Assembly: GCA_013398295.1 (NCBI GenBank)
Contig: VZSF01002925.1
Span: forward strand, 248,001-312,000
Source of the DNA: Chionis minor
Lineage: Eukaryota; Chordata; Aves; Charadriiformes; Chionididae
Length of the DNA: 64,000 nucleotides
Direction of reading: 5' to 3'
Positions 10,011-21,203 of the stretch are shown here, in pieces. A program made the translations under genes and the position numbers. The notes beneath the pieces are model-generated. The model searched no databases. It saw nothing but the letters and a program-made list of their open reading frames with translations, and was not told the origin of the DNA. The first letter of the stretch is position 1; each line of letters begins with the position of its first letter.

Positions 10011-13000
10011 GTAAGTTCTCTTCTTCCTTTTTATGTCTTGATGTGACAGCAAGCAGCTGCGAAGGGCAACTTGCAATATAGTCCTGCTTTCGTATAATCA
10101 GAATATCAGTTCTTACTGGCACTGTCATGGTACTTAGGGATGTGGGGATCTGAGGTCAAAACAAAACCTGTGAGGTACAGGGGTTTTTTTTAGATTTAAA
10201 TAGTGTATTTTGACAAGGGGAGGTGGGAACTGAGATATAAATATACGCAGTTGTTGAATACATGGGATATAGTTAATGCTTAAAACGACGGAGCGCAGCG
10301 TGTGATATAGCTGTCAGGAGAACAGATTAGCAGCAGCCACAAATAGAATTAGTGGTGAATCAGAGGGATAATGCACAAGGAAACGTGGATGGCTGGTTTA
10401 TGGGTGGAAGGAATCTCCCCAGGTGCCAGTGGGGAAGGTGACAGGCACGCTCACATGCCTGGGGTCGCAGGTGACTTGTGCCAGAGCTGGAAACATCCCT
10501 CTGCTCTGTTGGACCTTGGTTCTCCTCTCAGTCGTGTTTTAAGAATGGAAAAACCCCACCAAAGCAACTACAAAAGCCAACAAACAAACCTCCAACCCAC
10601 CAAAGGAAAAAAAAAAAAACCCAACCCAAAAGACTTGATTTATAAAAATAACATTTTTTTATTTATTGTTTGAGACCTTTGGTCTCTACCCAAGTATTAA
10701 GCTGTATAAATTCACTTGTGCAGGGGACTCAAGCTGTGCCGTAGGACTCCGAATGCCGATGTCTTACTGTTCCCCGATGTTTTGCCCATCCATCGACTGT
10801 TTGTAATGTGAGCCAAGCGTAGTGCGCTTTTACTCCTGTTTGAGCACATTTGGGATTAGATGTTTTATTATCGGTCTTGCTGCATGTTGTCCTTACTTTT
10901 ACGTTGGTGATTTTGCTTATATATCCGTTCTTTTATTTCTTCTTACGGAGATGTGCTTCATATCTATCCATAAAATACCGTTTTACAGATGAGTATCTGA
11001 AGTGTGAGGATACTTGGTCAATATGAATCTGCTCCAGATGTAGTTGCTCTCTCCCGTTTGAATCAGATGGCAATTTCAATTTAAAGCTTGATAGCTGATA
11101 TATTGTAGTCTTTCCACAAGAATTTTAGCATGACTGTTCTGGGAAAAAAAATAATTTGCTGGAAGCAGTGAAGAGAACTCTAGATGTGGAAAAAGTTGGT
11201 TCTTTTAAGGAAGGCATCTTAAACATTATTTTGAGTGCTGAGCGCGGTTGTCAAGGCAAGAACTTGTGGAGAACAGTGGAAAAATAAATGCCTGGTGTTT
11301 AGGTCAGGCTGACAGGAAGATAAGGGGTGTTGTGTTTTGTTGTGCAGCTTCTGAAGCAAGGATGTGTTGATGAAACTTCTTCTGAGTTTCCTGTGAGACT
11401 TGAAGAGTTTGCCTTGAGACTATGAATCTCAGTCAGTGAGATGACTCTTCTCAATTTGTGGGTGGGTGTCGTAATCGTACTTTTTAGCCTTGTCATTGAA
11501 GTACTGATAGAGGACAAAAATTCCCCCAGGATTTTGAAATGTTGACCTTCTTCCCTGGTAAGGCAAGAGGTGTTTATAGAGGGTCAAAGAGCTATAGATA
11601 TTGGCTCGCCTATAGCAGCGATCTGACACTATTCAATGATAAGTGAACTAAGGAAACCTGTTAAAAACGTGCTTAAATATTTGTCAAAAGAGAAGGGTGT
11701 GCCTGACTTGTCCTGTGGTATTACAGTATTTTCATTAGTGACCGTGATGATGGACTTCATGTGCCTGCTCAATCCGCCGGTTAACGCCAATATGAAAAGA
11801 GTTACAAGTACGTTGGATGATGGGATTAAAATTCAAAAGAAATTTGTCAAATTGGAGAACTAGCCAGGTTAAAAGACATGATGCATTTGAATAAAGTTGA
11901 GGTTCTACCTGCAGATGGGAAGTTTTAATCATCAGAACTTGCATTTGCAATAAGTAATGATATTTTCTTATCATTTATTATCTTATATTTATCTTATATT
12001 TCAAGTTTTGAAGAACTTTTATCTTTTTTTTCTGGGTGCCACTTTTAGCAATGAGCAATAGATGTCACTAGAAATGCTGTCACTTTTGCCACCTGGTTTC
12101 AGTACATTAAATTTGCATCATGATGTGGTGGGGGGATTTGCAATGTCTGAAGGCTTCACAGTAGGGAGGAGACTACTTAAAATGGTCTTTACTGTAGCGT
12201 CTTGTTTGAGGTTATATTACATGTAAATTCGGTATAGTTGGTGGTTTACCAAGGTCATCCAGAATGTTGCCTTTTGGCTTTGATGTCATAGCAAAATCTT
12301 CATGTAAAGAAGGATTGTTTGTGTGCTGTTGAATACATTAGTTGATTAGGTCGTTAGTTAAATCAGTCCTCGGGAGAGGTATCCTACATTAATCTATATC
12401 GCTGCTTTGAAGTCTATGGATAACTTGGTTTTTTTACTACCTTGTGATTGAGGTCATGGGTATATGAGCATAGAGAATTTTTGCAATGTGAACCAGAAGG
12501 GCCTTGGAGGGCAACTTATTAAAATATTGTAATTTCAGAGCCGGATAGAGAAGGCAGTACTCCAGACCGATTAAAAATCAGTCTATATGTGAAGTTATCT
12601 TGGAACATAACGCGAGTGTGTGCACAGTGTGCCGGGAGCAATGAAAGCCTGGTTTCCTTGTTAAATTTTGGCTGTTGGTATTTGATTGTCACCATCTGAA
12701 GGTAAACCAGGTCTGGCATCTGTGTGATGTAGGTGACTTTTTTTCCTTAGGCTTGGTCTTTTGTTCTTGATTTTCTAGTGCAAACAAGTATTTGTTATTG
12801 GAATCCAGAAATAATAAGAGAGCAAAAAGTTATATCAAAGACCTATACCAGATGGGTAGGGGAGAATAAAGAGAAATAAAAGAAATTAGCATCTACTGGG
12901 GTTTTTGTTAAAAACGGAACAAAACGTTCTCCCAGAATGGACTCTCAGGTACGGACGTTTGTTCCTGATGACTCTGTCTTTCAGAGAACATCAGAGTTGT

Positions 13001-14728
13001 GTAAAATCTTGCCTAGTATAAGCCTAATATAAGGTAACAAAAAATAAATAGGAAATTAGTATCCTTCGTGTAGCATAATGCCGGGTATGCAGCATATTTG
13101 GTTTTGTGTTCGTTTTTTTGATGTATAGTGTACAACTTAGCAAGGACTGTGTGTGGCTGGTGCTTACCTATCTTGAAATATTAAATGGTTTTGGAACTAT
13201 TTTTAGTTCCAAGTGCTCATCTGGGAGCAGAAAAAAAAAGAAAAAAGTTGTTTCACAATTTCAGCTCAATTTAAGTTGTTCTTTCTGAATTAAAAACGTG
13301 TCCTCGTTCAGTCTTTCGTTAGTGTATGGCCTTGCTTCTTACATAAGGCCTGCTAGTGATCCATTTAATTAAACCAGATTCATCTCCTTGCACCTTCCGC
13401 AGAAGTTTGCTGCCTCCAAACAACCTGCTGCTGCTTTTTTCTCCTACCCACCGGATACGAGGTGGGGTGTTTGATACTGTGCTGTGTAATTAGATCTTCC
13501 TTATCCTAAATCTGCACTTGTCTGTGTATGAGCTTAATATAACAACTCGACATGCAACATAGAATTAAGAAAAGAAGCAATGGAATGGATACTTTCTATG
13601 ATGTTAAAAGATGGAAAATTAAAAATCAGTTGAGGGATTGGCCAGGAAAAGTTGCAGGAGCAAGAAATGATGGAATTGAGGGTATGCAGAATTCTTAAAA
13701 TAAATGTTCACATTTATTACAGGGCTAGTAAATTATGCAGTGATTGTTCATGCAGCTGAGAACAAACTCGGTAACATGAGCAGAGAACTGTTGTTAATGT
13801 TCTGCTTAAAGGAAGAAAAAACCCCAACAACTACGTAGTCAAAGGTAAAAAAGTATAAAATAGCGGCTTTTTGATTTGTCACTTAAATGAGAACTAAATA
13901 CAAGCTGCACTAAGACTGGGAACAGTTCCCCCTGTGTCAGGATGCCTGACAAGGGGCTTAAGGGATTACACAAGGAAACCTGCACTGTCTTTTCCACTAA
14001 AAGTTGTATTTTCAGTAATCCCTTTGAAAATCAGGATTTTATTTTTTTTTTCTTCTGGGAATCTTTGCAGATTTTATTAAGAATTCTGATTTTTATCCAA
14101 CGGTGAACTTAATTTTCATATGTTTGTAATGGTACTTGTTGTAATGTTTTTGTTTGCGCTTAAATTGTGAGGTACTCTTACAAATGAAAGTGTGTGGAAC
14201 TGAAAACTTCTCAATTTATGCAATGTTTGTGCTCTCAAGTGAGAACAGCTGTCCACATGCCCCTTAGGGTTCAGAAGATGCAAGAAGGCTTTTCTTCCAT
14301 TGATGCAAACATGCCTTATAGTTTTCATTCTTTTCACCATCAGTGGGGAATGTGCTATTTCTAAACTTCCAAATACTGTATTGCAAAACTTCTTTACTGC
14401 TGGATAAGATTATTGCTGACAAAACAGAATCACTTCCTAGAAGTTTCCCTTGTTATTTATGTGTTAAATCGTCACGTTTTAAAATTTTTGTTGAGTGGTT
14501 TTAATAATCCAATCACCTGTACCTCAAAATGCATTTTGCCATTGTTCTGTACCTCTGATACTTGAAAAAACAATATATTTCTCCTTTTTGAGCTATTGCT
14601 GTTTGGTATCTGGTTTGGGGCTGGTTTTTTTGGCGTTGGGCACTTTGGAGAGGTGAGGAGATGACAAATAAAATCTTGACATCAAATCTGTTTGCAAGGC
14701 TTCCTAGTGAAACTTTCTATGCAGATTC
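10011..14728. other. AT-rich non-coding stretch
   Basis: About 4.7 kb with no recognised exon or interspersed repeat. It includes an A/C-rich, almost G-free tract at 10550-10627 that ends in A13 and ACCC-type sequence. Several open frames of 60-100 residues lack any domain signature. Confidence 0.45.
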
Positions 14729-15248
14729 TGCCCCTCTACTCTGCTCCAGTGAGACCCCACCTGGAGTATGTGTCCAGCTCTGGGGCTCCTGACATAAGAA
14801 GGACATGGAGGAGGCCACGAAGATGCTGCGAGGGCCGGAGCCCCTCTGCTGTGAGGACAAGCTGGGAGAGCTGGGGTTGTTCAGCCTGGAGAAGAGAAGG
14901 CTCCAGGGAGACCTCATAGCTCCTTCCAGTAGACGAAGGGGTCTGCAAGAAATCTGGAGAGGGACTTTTTACAAGGGCATGTAGTGACAGGACGAGGGGA
15001 AATGGCTTCAAACTGAAAGAGGGGAGACTTAGAATAGATCTCAGGAAGAAATTTTTCACTCTGAGGGTGGTGAGACCCTGGCCCAGTTTGCCCAGAGAAG
15101 CTGCGGATGCCCCATCCCTGGAGGTGTTCAAGGCCAGGTTGGATGGGACTTTGAGCAGCCTGGTCTAGCGGGAGGTGTCCCTGCCCATGGCAGGAGGGTT
15201 GGAACTGGATGATCATGTAACATAAACCATTCCATGATTCTACGATTT
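14729..15248 (+). mobile_element. CR1 LINE fragment, 5'-truncated
   Basis: It starts in the C-terminal part of the CR1 ORF2, with the CTCCAGTGAGACCCCACCTG block that encodes the family motif 'VRPHLE'. It continues through GGAGAAGAGAAGGCTCCAGG (motif 'SLEKRRL'). It then enters the 3' UTR with GGTGTCCCTGCCCATGGCAG and ends at CCATGATTCTACG. The coding frame is broken by small indels. This is the 'lightly older' CR1 group also seen at 20541-21203 and, in reverse, at 58403-58577. Confidence 0.92.
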
Positions 15249-15479
15249 TGTCTGCAGTTTTGACCCTGCCCTCTTCCCCACACTCCCATCCATATTTTAC
15301 AGCTAATGTCCGCGCAGGTCAATAGCAACATGGTTTGGTAAGAAAAAGGTAACGTTTTTATCAGCGAGCCTGACCTGTGTAGTAGTGCTGAGATGATGAG
15401 ACATATTAAACACCCCACTAAAATTTAGATAACTTAGAATTTCTTCTTTTTCCTTTAGAAACTGGTGTTCTTACTAATC

Positions 15480-15720
15480 TTTTATTTGTAACGGCTGGCC
15501 TTCACCTGGACTAGAAGCTGCTGAATGACAGCCCTTTGAGCCTGGCAGCCCAGACAGTTTCCAGGTCATCTCACTGTTCATTTAGTCAGTCTGTACTTCG
15601 TCAGTTCATTTATTGGGATGTTGTCACGGGAGACGGTGTTGAAAGCTTTGCTGAAGTAAAGAGAAACAACATCCCCCCGTCCACCAAGCTGGTACTTTAA
15701 TCGTAGAAGTCCATCATAGA
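15480..15720 (-). mobile_element. CR1-like LINE, minus strand, left half (split)
   Basis: On the - strand this encodes a decayed CR1 reverse transcriptase stretch with YFSKAFNTVSRD, the counterpart of the family's 'DFSKAFDTVSH'. The upstream part of the same reverse transcriptase lies on the - strand at 16917-17172. The two halves are separated by the + strand CR1 at 15733-16916, so this element is older and was split by that insertion. The frame carries stops. Confidence 0.75.
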
Positions 15721-15732
15721 AGTCCATTTTAT

Positions 15733-16916
15733 GGCCAGGTGACCCGCCTGGTGGATAAGGGAAAGGCTGTGGATGTGTCTATTTGGACTTCAGTCAGGCC
15801 TTTGACACAGTCTCCCACAGCATTCTGCTGGAGAAGCTGGCAGCCCATGGCACGGGCAGGTGGACTCTTCGCTGGGTTAAAAACTGGCTGGTTGGCCGAG
15901 CCCAGAGAGTTGTGGTGAACGGTGCTAAATCCAGTTGGCATCAGGTCTCAAGTGGCGTTCCTAAGGGCTCAGTTTTGGGGCCAGTCTTGTTTAATATCTT
16001 TACTGATGATCTGGATGAGGCGATTGAGTGCACCCTCAGTAAGTTTGCAGATGACACCAAATTAGGCGGGAGTGTTGATCTGCCTGAGGGTAGGATGGCT
16101 CTACAGAGGGATCTGGACAGGCTGGATCGATGGGCTGAGGCCAATGGGATGAGGTTGAACAAGGCCAAGTGCCGGGTCCTGCACTTTGGTCACAACAACC
16201 CCATGGACGCTACAGGCTTGGGGAGGAGTGGCTGGAAACTGCCTGGTGGAAAAGGATCTGGGTGTCCTGGTGGACAGTCAGCTGAACATGAGCCAGCGTG
16301 TGCCCAGGTGGCCAAGAAGGCCAACGGCATCTTGGCCTGTATCAGGAATGGTGTGGCCAGCAGGAGCAGGGCAGTGATTGTGCCCCTGTACTCAGCACTG
16401 GTGAGGCCACAGCTCGAGTGCTGTGTTCAGTTTTGGGCACCGCAGTATCGGAGAGACATTGAGGTGCTGGAGCGTGTCCAGAGAAGGGCAACGGAGCTGG
16501 TGAGGGGTCTGGAGAACAAGTCTTGTGAGGAGCGGCTGAGAGAGTTGGGATTGTTTAGCCTGGAGAAGAGAAGGTTGAGGGGAGACCTTCTCACTCTCTA
16601 CAACTACCTGTTGTAGCGAGGTGGGGGTCAGTCTCTTCTCCCAAGGAACAAGCGACAGGACAAGAGGAAATGGCCTCAAGTTGTGCCAGGGGAGGTTTAG
16701 GTTGGATATTAGGAAAAACTTCTTTACTGAAAGGGTTGTCAAGCATTGGAAGAGGCTGCCCAGGGAGGTGGTGGCATCACCGTCCCTGGAGGTATTTAAA
16801 AGCCGGGCAGACATGGTGCTGAGGGACATGGTTGTGGGGTGGTTTTGGCATAGGTTTATGCTTGGACTTGATGATCTTGAAGGTCTCTTCTAACCCAAGT
16901 GATTCTATGATTCTAT
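15733..16916 (+). mobile_element. CR1 LINE with partial reverse transcriptase
   Basis: This is the longest CR1 copy in the window, about 1.18 kb. It retains the second half of the reverse transcriptase: [18 protein letters not shown] from about 15783, the [12 protein letters not shown] block, and the catalytic FADDTK near 16047. It continues to the C-terminal part ([23 protein letters not shown]) and the 3' UTR ending ATTCTATGATTCTAT. The endonuclease and the fingers of the reverse transcriptase are missing by 5' truncation. A one-base loss just before 15783 and a frame disruption around 16210-16330 break ORF2, so it is inactive. It is embedded in a - strand CR1. Confidence 0.95.
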
Positions 16917-17172
16917 CAGGTTGGTCAGGCATGATTTCCCCTTCCTATAACCATACTGACTACTGATCTCACCTTCTTATCCTCCTAAGCCTGAAGTGAC
17001 TTCCAGGGTTATTTGCTCCATCATCTTGTCGGGAATGGAGGTAAGGCTAACCAGCCTGTGGTCATCCAGATCCTTTCTCCTTGCCCGTCTTGAAGACAGG
17101 AGGCCCATTTGCTTTCTTCCAGCTGTCAGGAACCTTCCCCCGCTTGCCACAATGGTAGAATGGTTTAGAGTT
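16917..17172 (-). mobile_element. CR1-like LINE, minus strand, right half (split)
   Basis: Read on the - strand it encodes the region N-terminal to the reverse transcriptase core: DSWKKAN, VFKTGKEK and DHRLVSLTSIPDKMMEQI, the family's 'YRPVSLTSIPGK' block. It then reaches a KSCLTNL-type stretch adjacent to the insertion point. Together with 15480-15720 it reconstitutes one older CR1 interrupted by the + strand copy. Stops and frame breaks are present. Confidence 0.8.
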
Positions 17173-20100
17173 AAGAAACTTGCGCTGGCTGCAGACCGTT
17201 GTTTTTCTGGGAGGATGTATAGAGACAGAGGAAAAAAACCCACAGGAGTGTTGGGAATGATGTGGCACCCCTCATAACTGCTTTAGTCTGTTTTGATGCT
17301 TGAGGAAGGTGAAATTTGATATATTTATCACTTAATGGGACTGTGGCATGATCGCATGAGGAAGTAGGGAGTAGGAGTTGATGACACAAAATGTCCTTCG
17401 AGTCCTACGCCTGATGTTCCTATAAATGTTAACAAGCTGGGTTGATAGGCTGAGAGTTTGAAACAAACAAATAAACAAGAAAAAAAAAAGCATCGGTTCA
17501 GCACATTCCTCACTTGTTTCCTGTCTGTAGTTCTGGCTCCCAAGGTTTTTGGGGACTTACACGCTGCTGTGAGGATTATTCTTGCTTACTCCCGTGCAGT
17601 CATGTCGAAGTGGAAGAATTCCAGTAGTCAAGAGTGCATCGTATACAAATTGTGTCACTTGAATATATTGTGTGTAAGATTTTTTTTCTTCTTTGTTCTA
17701 TTTCATTGCTGTTTCAGGACAAATTGGAAATTCCTGTCCACCTAGGACAAACTATTGAATTTTAGGGATTTTTGTCAGTAGTAGTATCAGAGGAATTGCA
17801 GGAGGACTTAGAACTATGTGCTGTCAAAAAATAAATAACCTGTGGTAACGTTTTGATAAGAACAAATGCTTATTTGCTATGGGAAGATGTTTCCCTGGTT
17901 TGGAATCAAAGGAATCGCAGGCTGAAAACGGATATTTGTGGGATCTGATCCATTAAATATTCTCTTTTATTCTGTTGAAACAAAATGGGTGCCTCGGACG
18001 TGGCAGTCGGTAAGTGAAGTGAAGCAAGTCCGTGCCACGCTGCCCACCCGGGTGTATGTTCTTGCTGGCAAACTGGCTGGCAACCGTAGTGCAGAAACAG
18101 CTGAAAGGACATCAAGAAGGGTTATTCAAGCGCCGTACTTGATCTACATCTAAAGTAGAACTTTGGACACCACCAAGGTTACAGAAGCGTGACATTGCTC
18201 GTGTTTCTGCCGGAGAAACTCTCATTCTTGGCCTGGAGGAGCAGCTGTATGAATCCTGTCGCGCTGCTCCCAAGCCGCTGGCTGGCAGTGCCGAGGTGGA
18301 GCTGGTGCGCTCGTTTCTGTGGGTATCTTTGTAAGGATCTGACTGAGTGTCCCTGTCCTAGCTCAATCTAGCAAACCCTGCTGGAATGAGACACCCTTAA
18401 AGCAGCAGAATGTGCAAAACCTGTTGTCTGTTTCATATTTGTGCAAACAGGGGGCTGATTTCCAGTGCCGTAGATGAGCGTCAGCTGGAATGTTGCTTTT
18501 CCATTGCAACTGTACTTGCTTAAAAAGTGTGCACGTGCTCAGCTACCGTGGGACATTGTATGGTTGCAGACTTTAAAAGTTCTTTTTAAGGGTATTTGGT
18601 AAGGGCTTAGGAACTTAGAGGACTTTTGTTGTTGTAGGGTGGTGGGGTTTTAGTTTAGAAAAGTTTTTTGCGATCGGCAAGGCACGGGATGGGTATCTGC
18701 TAAGAGGACTGGAGAATTCATCTCTCTTACAGGAGAAAAATAAAAATAATCCAGGAGCAGAGCCAACCTTGTGAATGGAGGACAGTGAGCTATAATCCGG
18801 GTGTCGGGGTGCTGTGAACGACAGAGCCTGTTGCTTTTTTACAACTCAAAACTTTCAGTTGCAGTCAATGACAGTATCTTGTTCTGGTGCAGAATGACAC
18901 AAAACTGAAGAAATTAACTCTGGTGCACGAACATTTCTCTCTTCTGTGAGAGTTATCCTGTTTACGCCCATGATGCATTCACTTCGGTTTTATAGGGCTA
19001 CTCCACAGAAAATACAGTTTCTACTAACGTTTGTAAAACCCTTCAACTCTTGCAGTTCTTTCAACTCACCTGCATAATACGCTTAACAGCTTTCTGTGTG
19101 AGTTGCTAAATCCACGCGCCGCATTGGTCTCCTGCCGGCTTATATTCGTGTCTCATCTTGTAGTGTCCTGCTGCGGAAGCAACCTCGAGGAGCAACAGCC
19201 TCTTGGCGGTGGTGGTTTTTTTTTTTTGGTTTTGTTTCTCCCTGTTGATAAAACACAAAGATATTGGAAAGGAGGATTTTCCCCATCCCTCTCTTTTGTC
19301 AAGGAGTCCGTACTTGCACAGTCGGTTTTGACGAGAGCTCTCTGGGATGAGGGCATCGGAGGTGCTTGCTGCAGCACCCACGTATGGTAGCGCCGAAGGT
19401 TTTCCTGACAGCAGCTACGGAGAACAGGAAGGGTGGGGATGACGGCGTTTACTGAAAGAAAGGTTCTGAAAATCAAGTTGGATCTTGTGTGGCTGGCTTG
19501 TATAAAATGTTAGTTGTTAGTATGGGGGTTTTTTTGTTCTGTGAGACCTGGGTTGGGAGTGGCGCTTGGGATCTTCTCCCAAAATACACATAAGCTTGTT
19601 TGAAGTAGAACATCACGGGCTACAGTGAACCAAGAGGAAAAACATTGCATGGCTGAACTTTTATCGACTGCTTTGTTATAGGTTACGCCTAAAATGACCG
19701 TAAATAAAAGATCGTATGAGCTTTCCTTTAATCTGTTTTTACATCCTTGACAGCTCTTAATATGTAGCTCCACTGCTTTGCTTATGTAGTTCTTATTTTT
19801 ATAACTTTTTTATTTTTGCAGGGCATATATTTTTGCTCAGCAGGAGACTGGAAAAAGGAAGTAGTAAGAAAAATGGTAGACAGTATAGCTATGACTACTT
19901 CCTCCCCTTTCTTTTCTTTATTTTTCAGATGGTGAAGAACATATTTAAAAGAAAATCCAAGCAGCTTATGATAGCTGTGCGTTGCCTGCAGGCCTTTCCC
20001 CTGCTGAGTGGGAGCTGGGGATCAATAATTTGAATATTCCAAACTGCAGAAGTTATTTTGTCGGGTGTAAAGCTGGCGTTCTTCTTGTGCATTCGCTCAT

Positions 20101-20540
20101 TTTTCCTTTTATTTTCCTTAGCCTCTTGTTCTCTTACAAGCTTTAATGCTGTACCTTGGTTGAAATGCATCATATGGGATTGTGGAGAGGAGTACCACGG
20201 GTTTTTTGGGGAAGTGGTGCTCAACAGCTCAGTACCCCCCAAGAGCTGAGCTCTTGGCCCTGTCAGATGCTGTTAGGTGCTGACAGTGTTGTTCTGTGAT
20301 CTCTGGTGACGTGGGCCATTCAGGCTGCTGGCAGAAAGGGTTGGGGTTGTTTTTTTTTCTAATGTTCTGGCTACCGTGGCAAGACATTGGGTATTTATTT
20401 AATATCTCTTCTGGATTGCCCAAAAAGTCAGCTCTATCAATTGGTCTTGTAGATTTTGATCTTGCCTAGTTGAATTTTTATAGGTGCATTCTTGAATTTG
20501 TCTGAAGCTTCATCAGAATGCTGCCTTTCCCACTGAAGTT
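17173..20540. other. Unannotated stretch
   Basis: No gene or interspersed repeat recognised over about 3.4 kb. An A-rich run lies at 17458-17490 and a T run near 19210-19228. Acceptor-like pyrimidine tracts ending in CAG occur before 19822 and 19929, without convincing partner donors. Confidence 0.45.
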
Positions 20541-21203
20541 GCTGATCGAGGAGAAGCTCAACATGAGCCAGCAACGTGTGATGGCAGCCCAGAGGGCCAA
20601 CCACATCCTGGGGTGCATCAAGAGAAGTGTGGCCAGCAGGTCAAGGGAGGTGATTCTGTCCCTCCACTCCACTCTGGTGAGACCCCACCTGGAGAACTGC
20701 ATCCAGCTCTGGAGTCCCCAACATAAGAAGGACATGGACCTGCTGGAGCGTGTCCAGAGGAGAGCCACGAGGATGGCCCAAGGGCTGGAGCACCTCTCCT
20801 ATGAGGAGAGGCTGAAAGAGTTGGGGCTGTTCAGCCTGGAGAAGAGAAGGCTCCGGGGAGACCTTATTGTGGCCTTCCAGTACCTAAAGGGGCTACAGGA
20901 GAGCAGGGGAAGGACTTTTGACTAGGGCACGTAGTGATAGGATGAGGGGGAATGGCTTTAAACTGGAAGAGGGCAGGTTTAGATTAAACATTAGGAAGAA
21001 ATTTTTGACTTTGAGGGTGGTGAGGCACTGGAACAGGTTGCCCAGAGAGGCTGTTGAGGCCCCACCCCTGGAGGTGTTCAAGGCCAGGCTGGATGTGGCC
21101 TTGGGCAACCTGGTCTAGTGGGAGGTGTCCCTGCCTATGGCAGGGGGGTTGGAACTCGATCTGCAAGGTCCCTTCTGACCTAAACCATTCTGTGATTCTA
21201 TGA
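20541..21203 (+). mobile_element. CR1 LINE fragment, 5'-truncated
   Basis: It begins in the ORF2 C-terminus with CTCAACATGAGCCAGCAACG. A continuous frame (to 20925) shows [32 protein letters not shown] and [15 protein letters not shown]. The 3' UTR contains GGTGTCCCTGCCTATGGCAG and ends in ATTCTGTGATTCTATGA. It is the best-preserved C-terminal ORF2 reading among the copies of this group, but far too short to be functional. Confidence 0.94.

Noticed and set aside
15783..16616. 277-codon ORF as a host gene
   Set aside because: It encodes the CR1 reverse transcriptase (FADDTK and related motifs) in a 5'-truncated, frame-broken LINE, so it is annotated as a mobile element.
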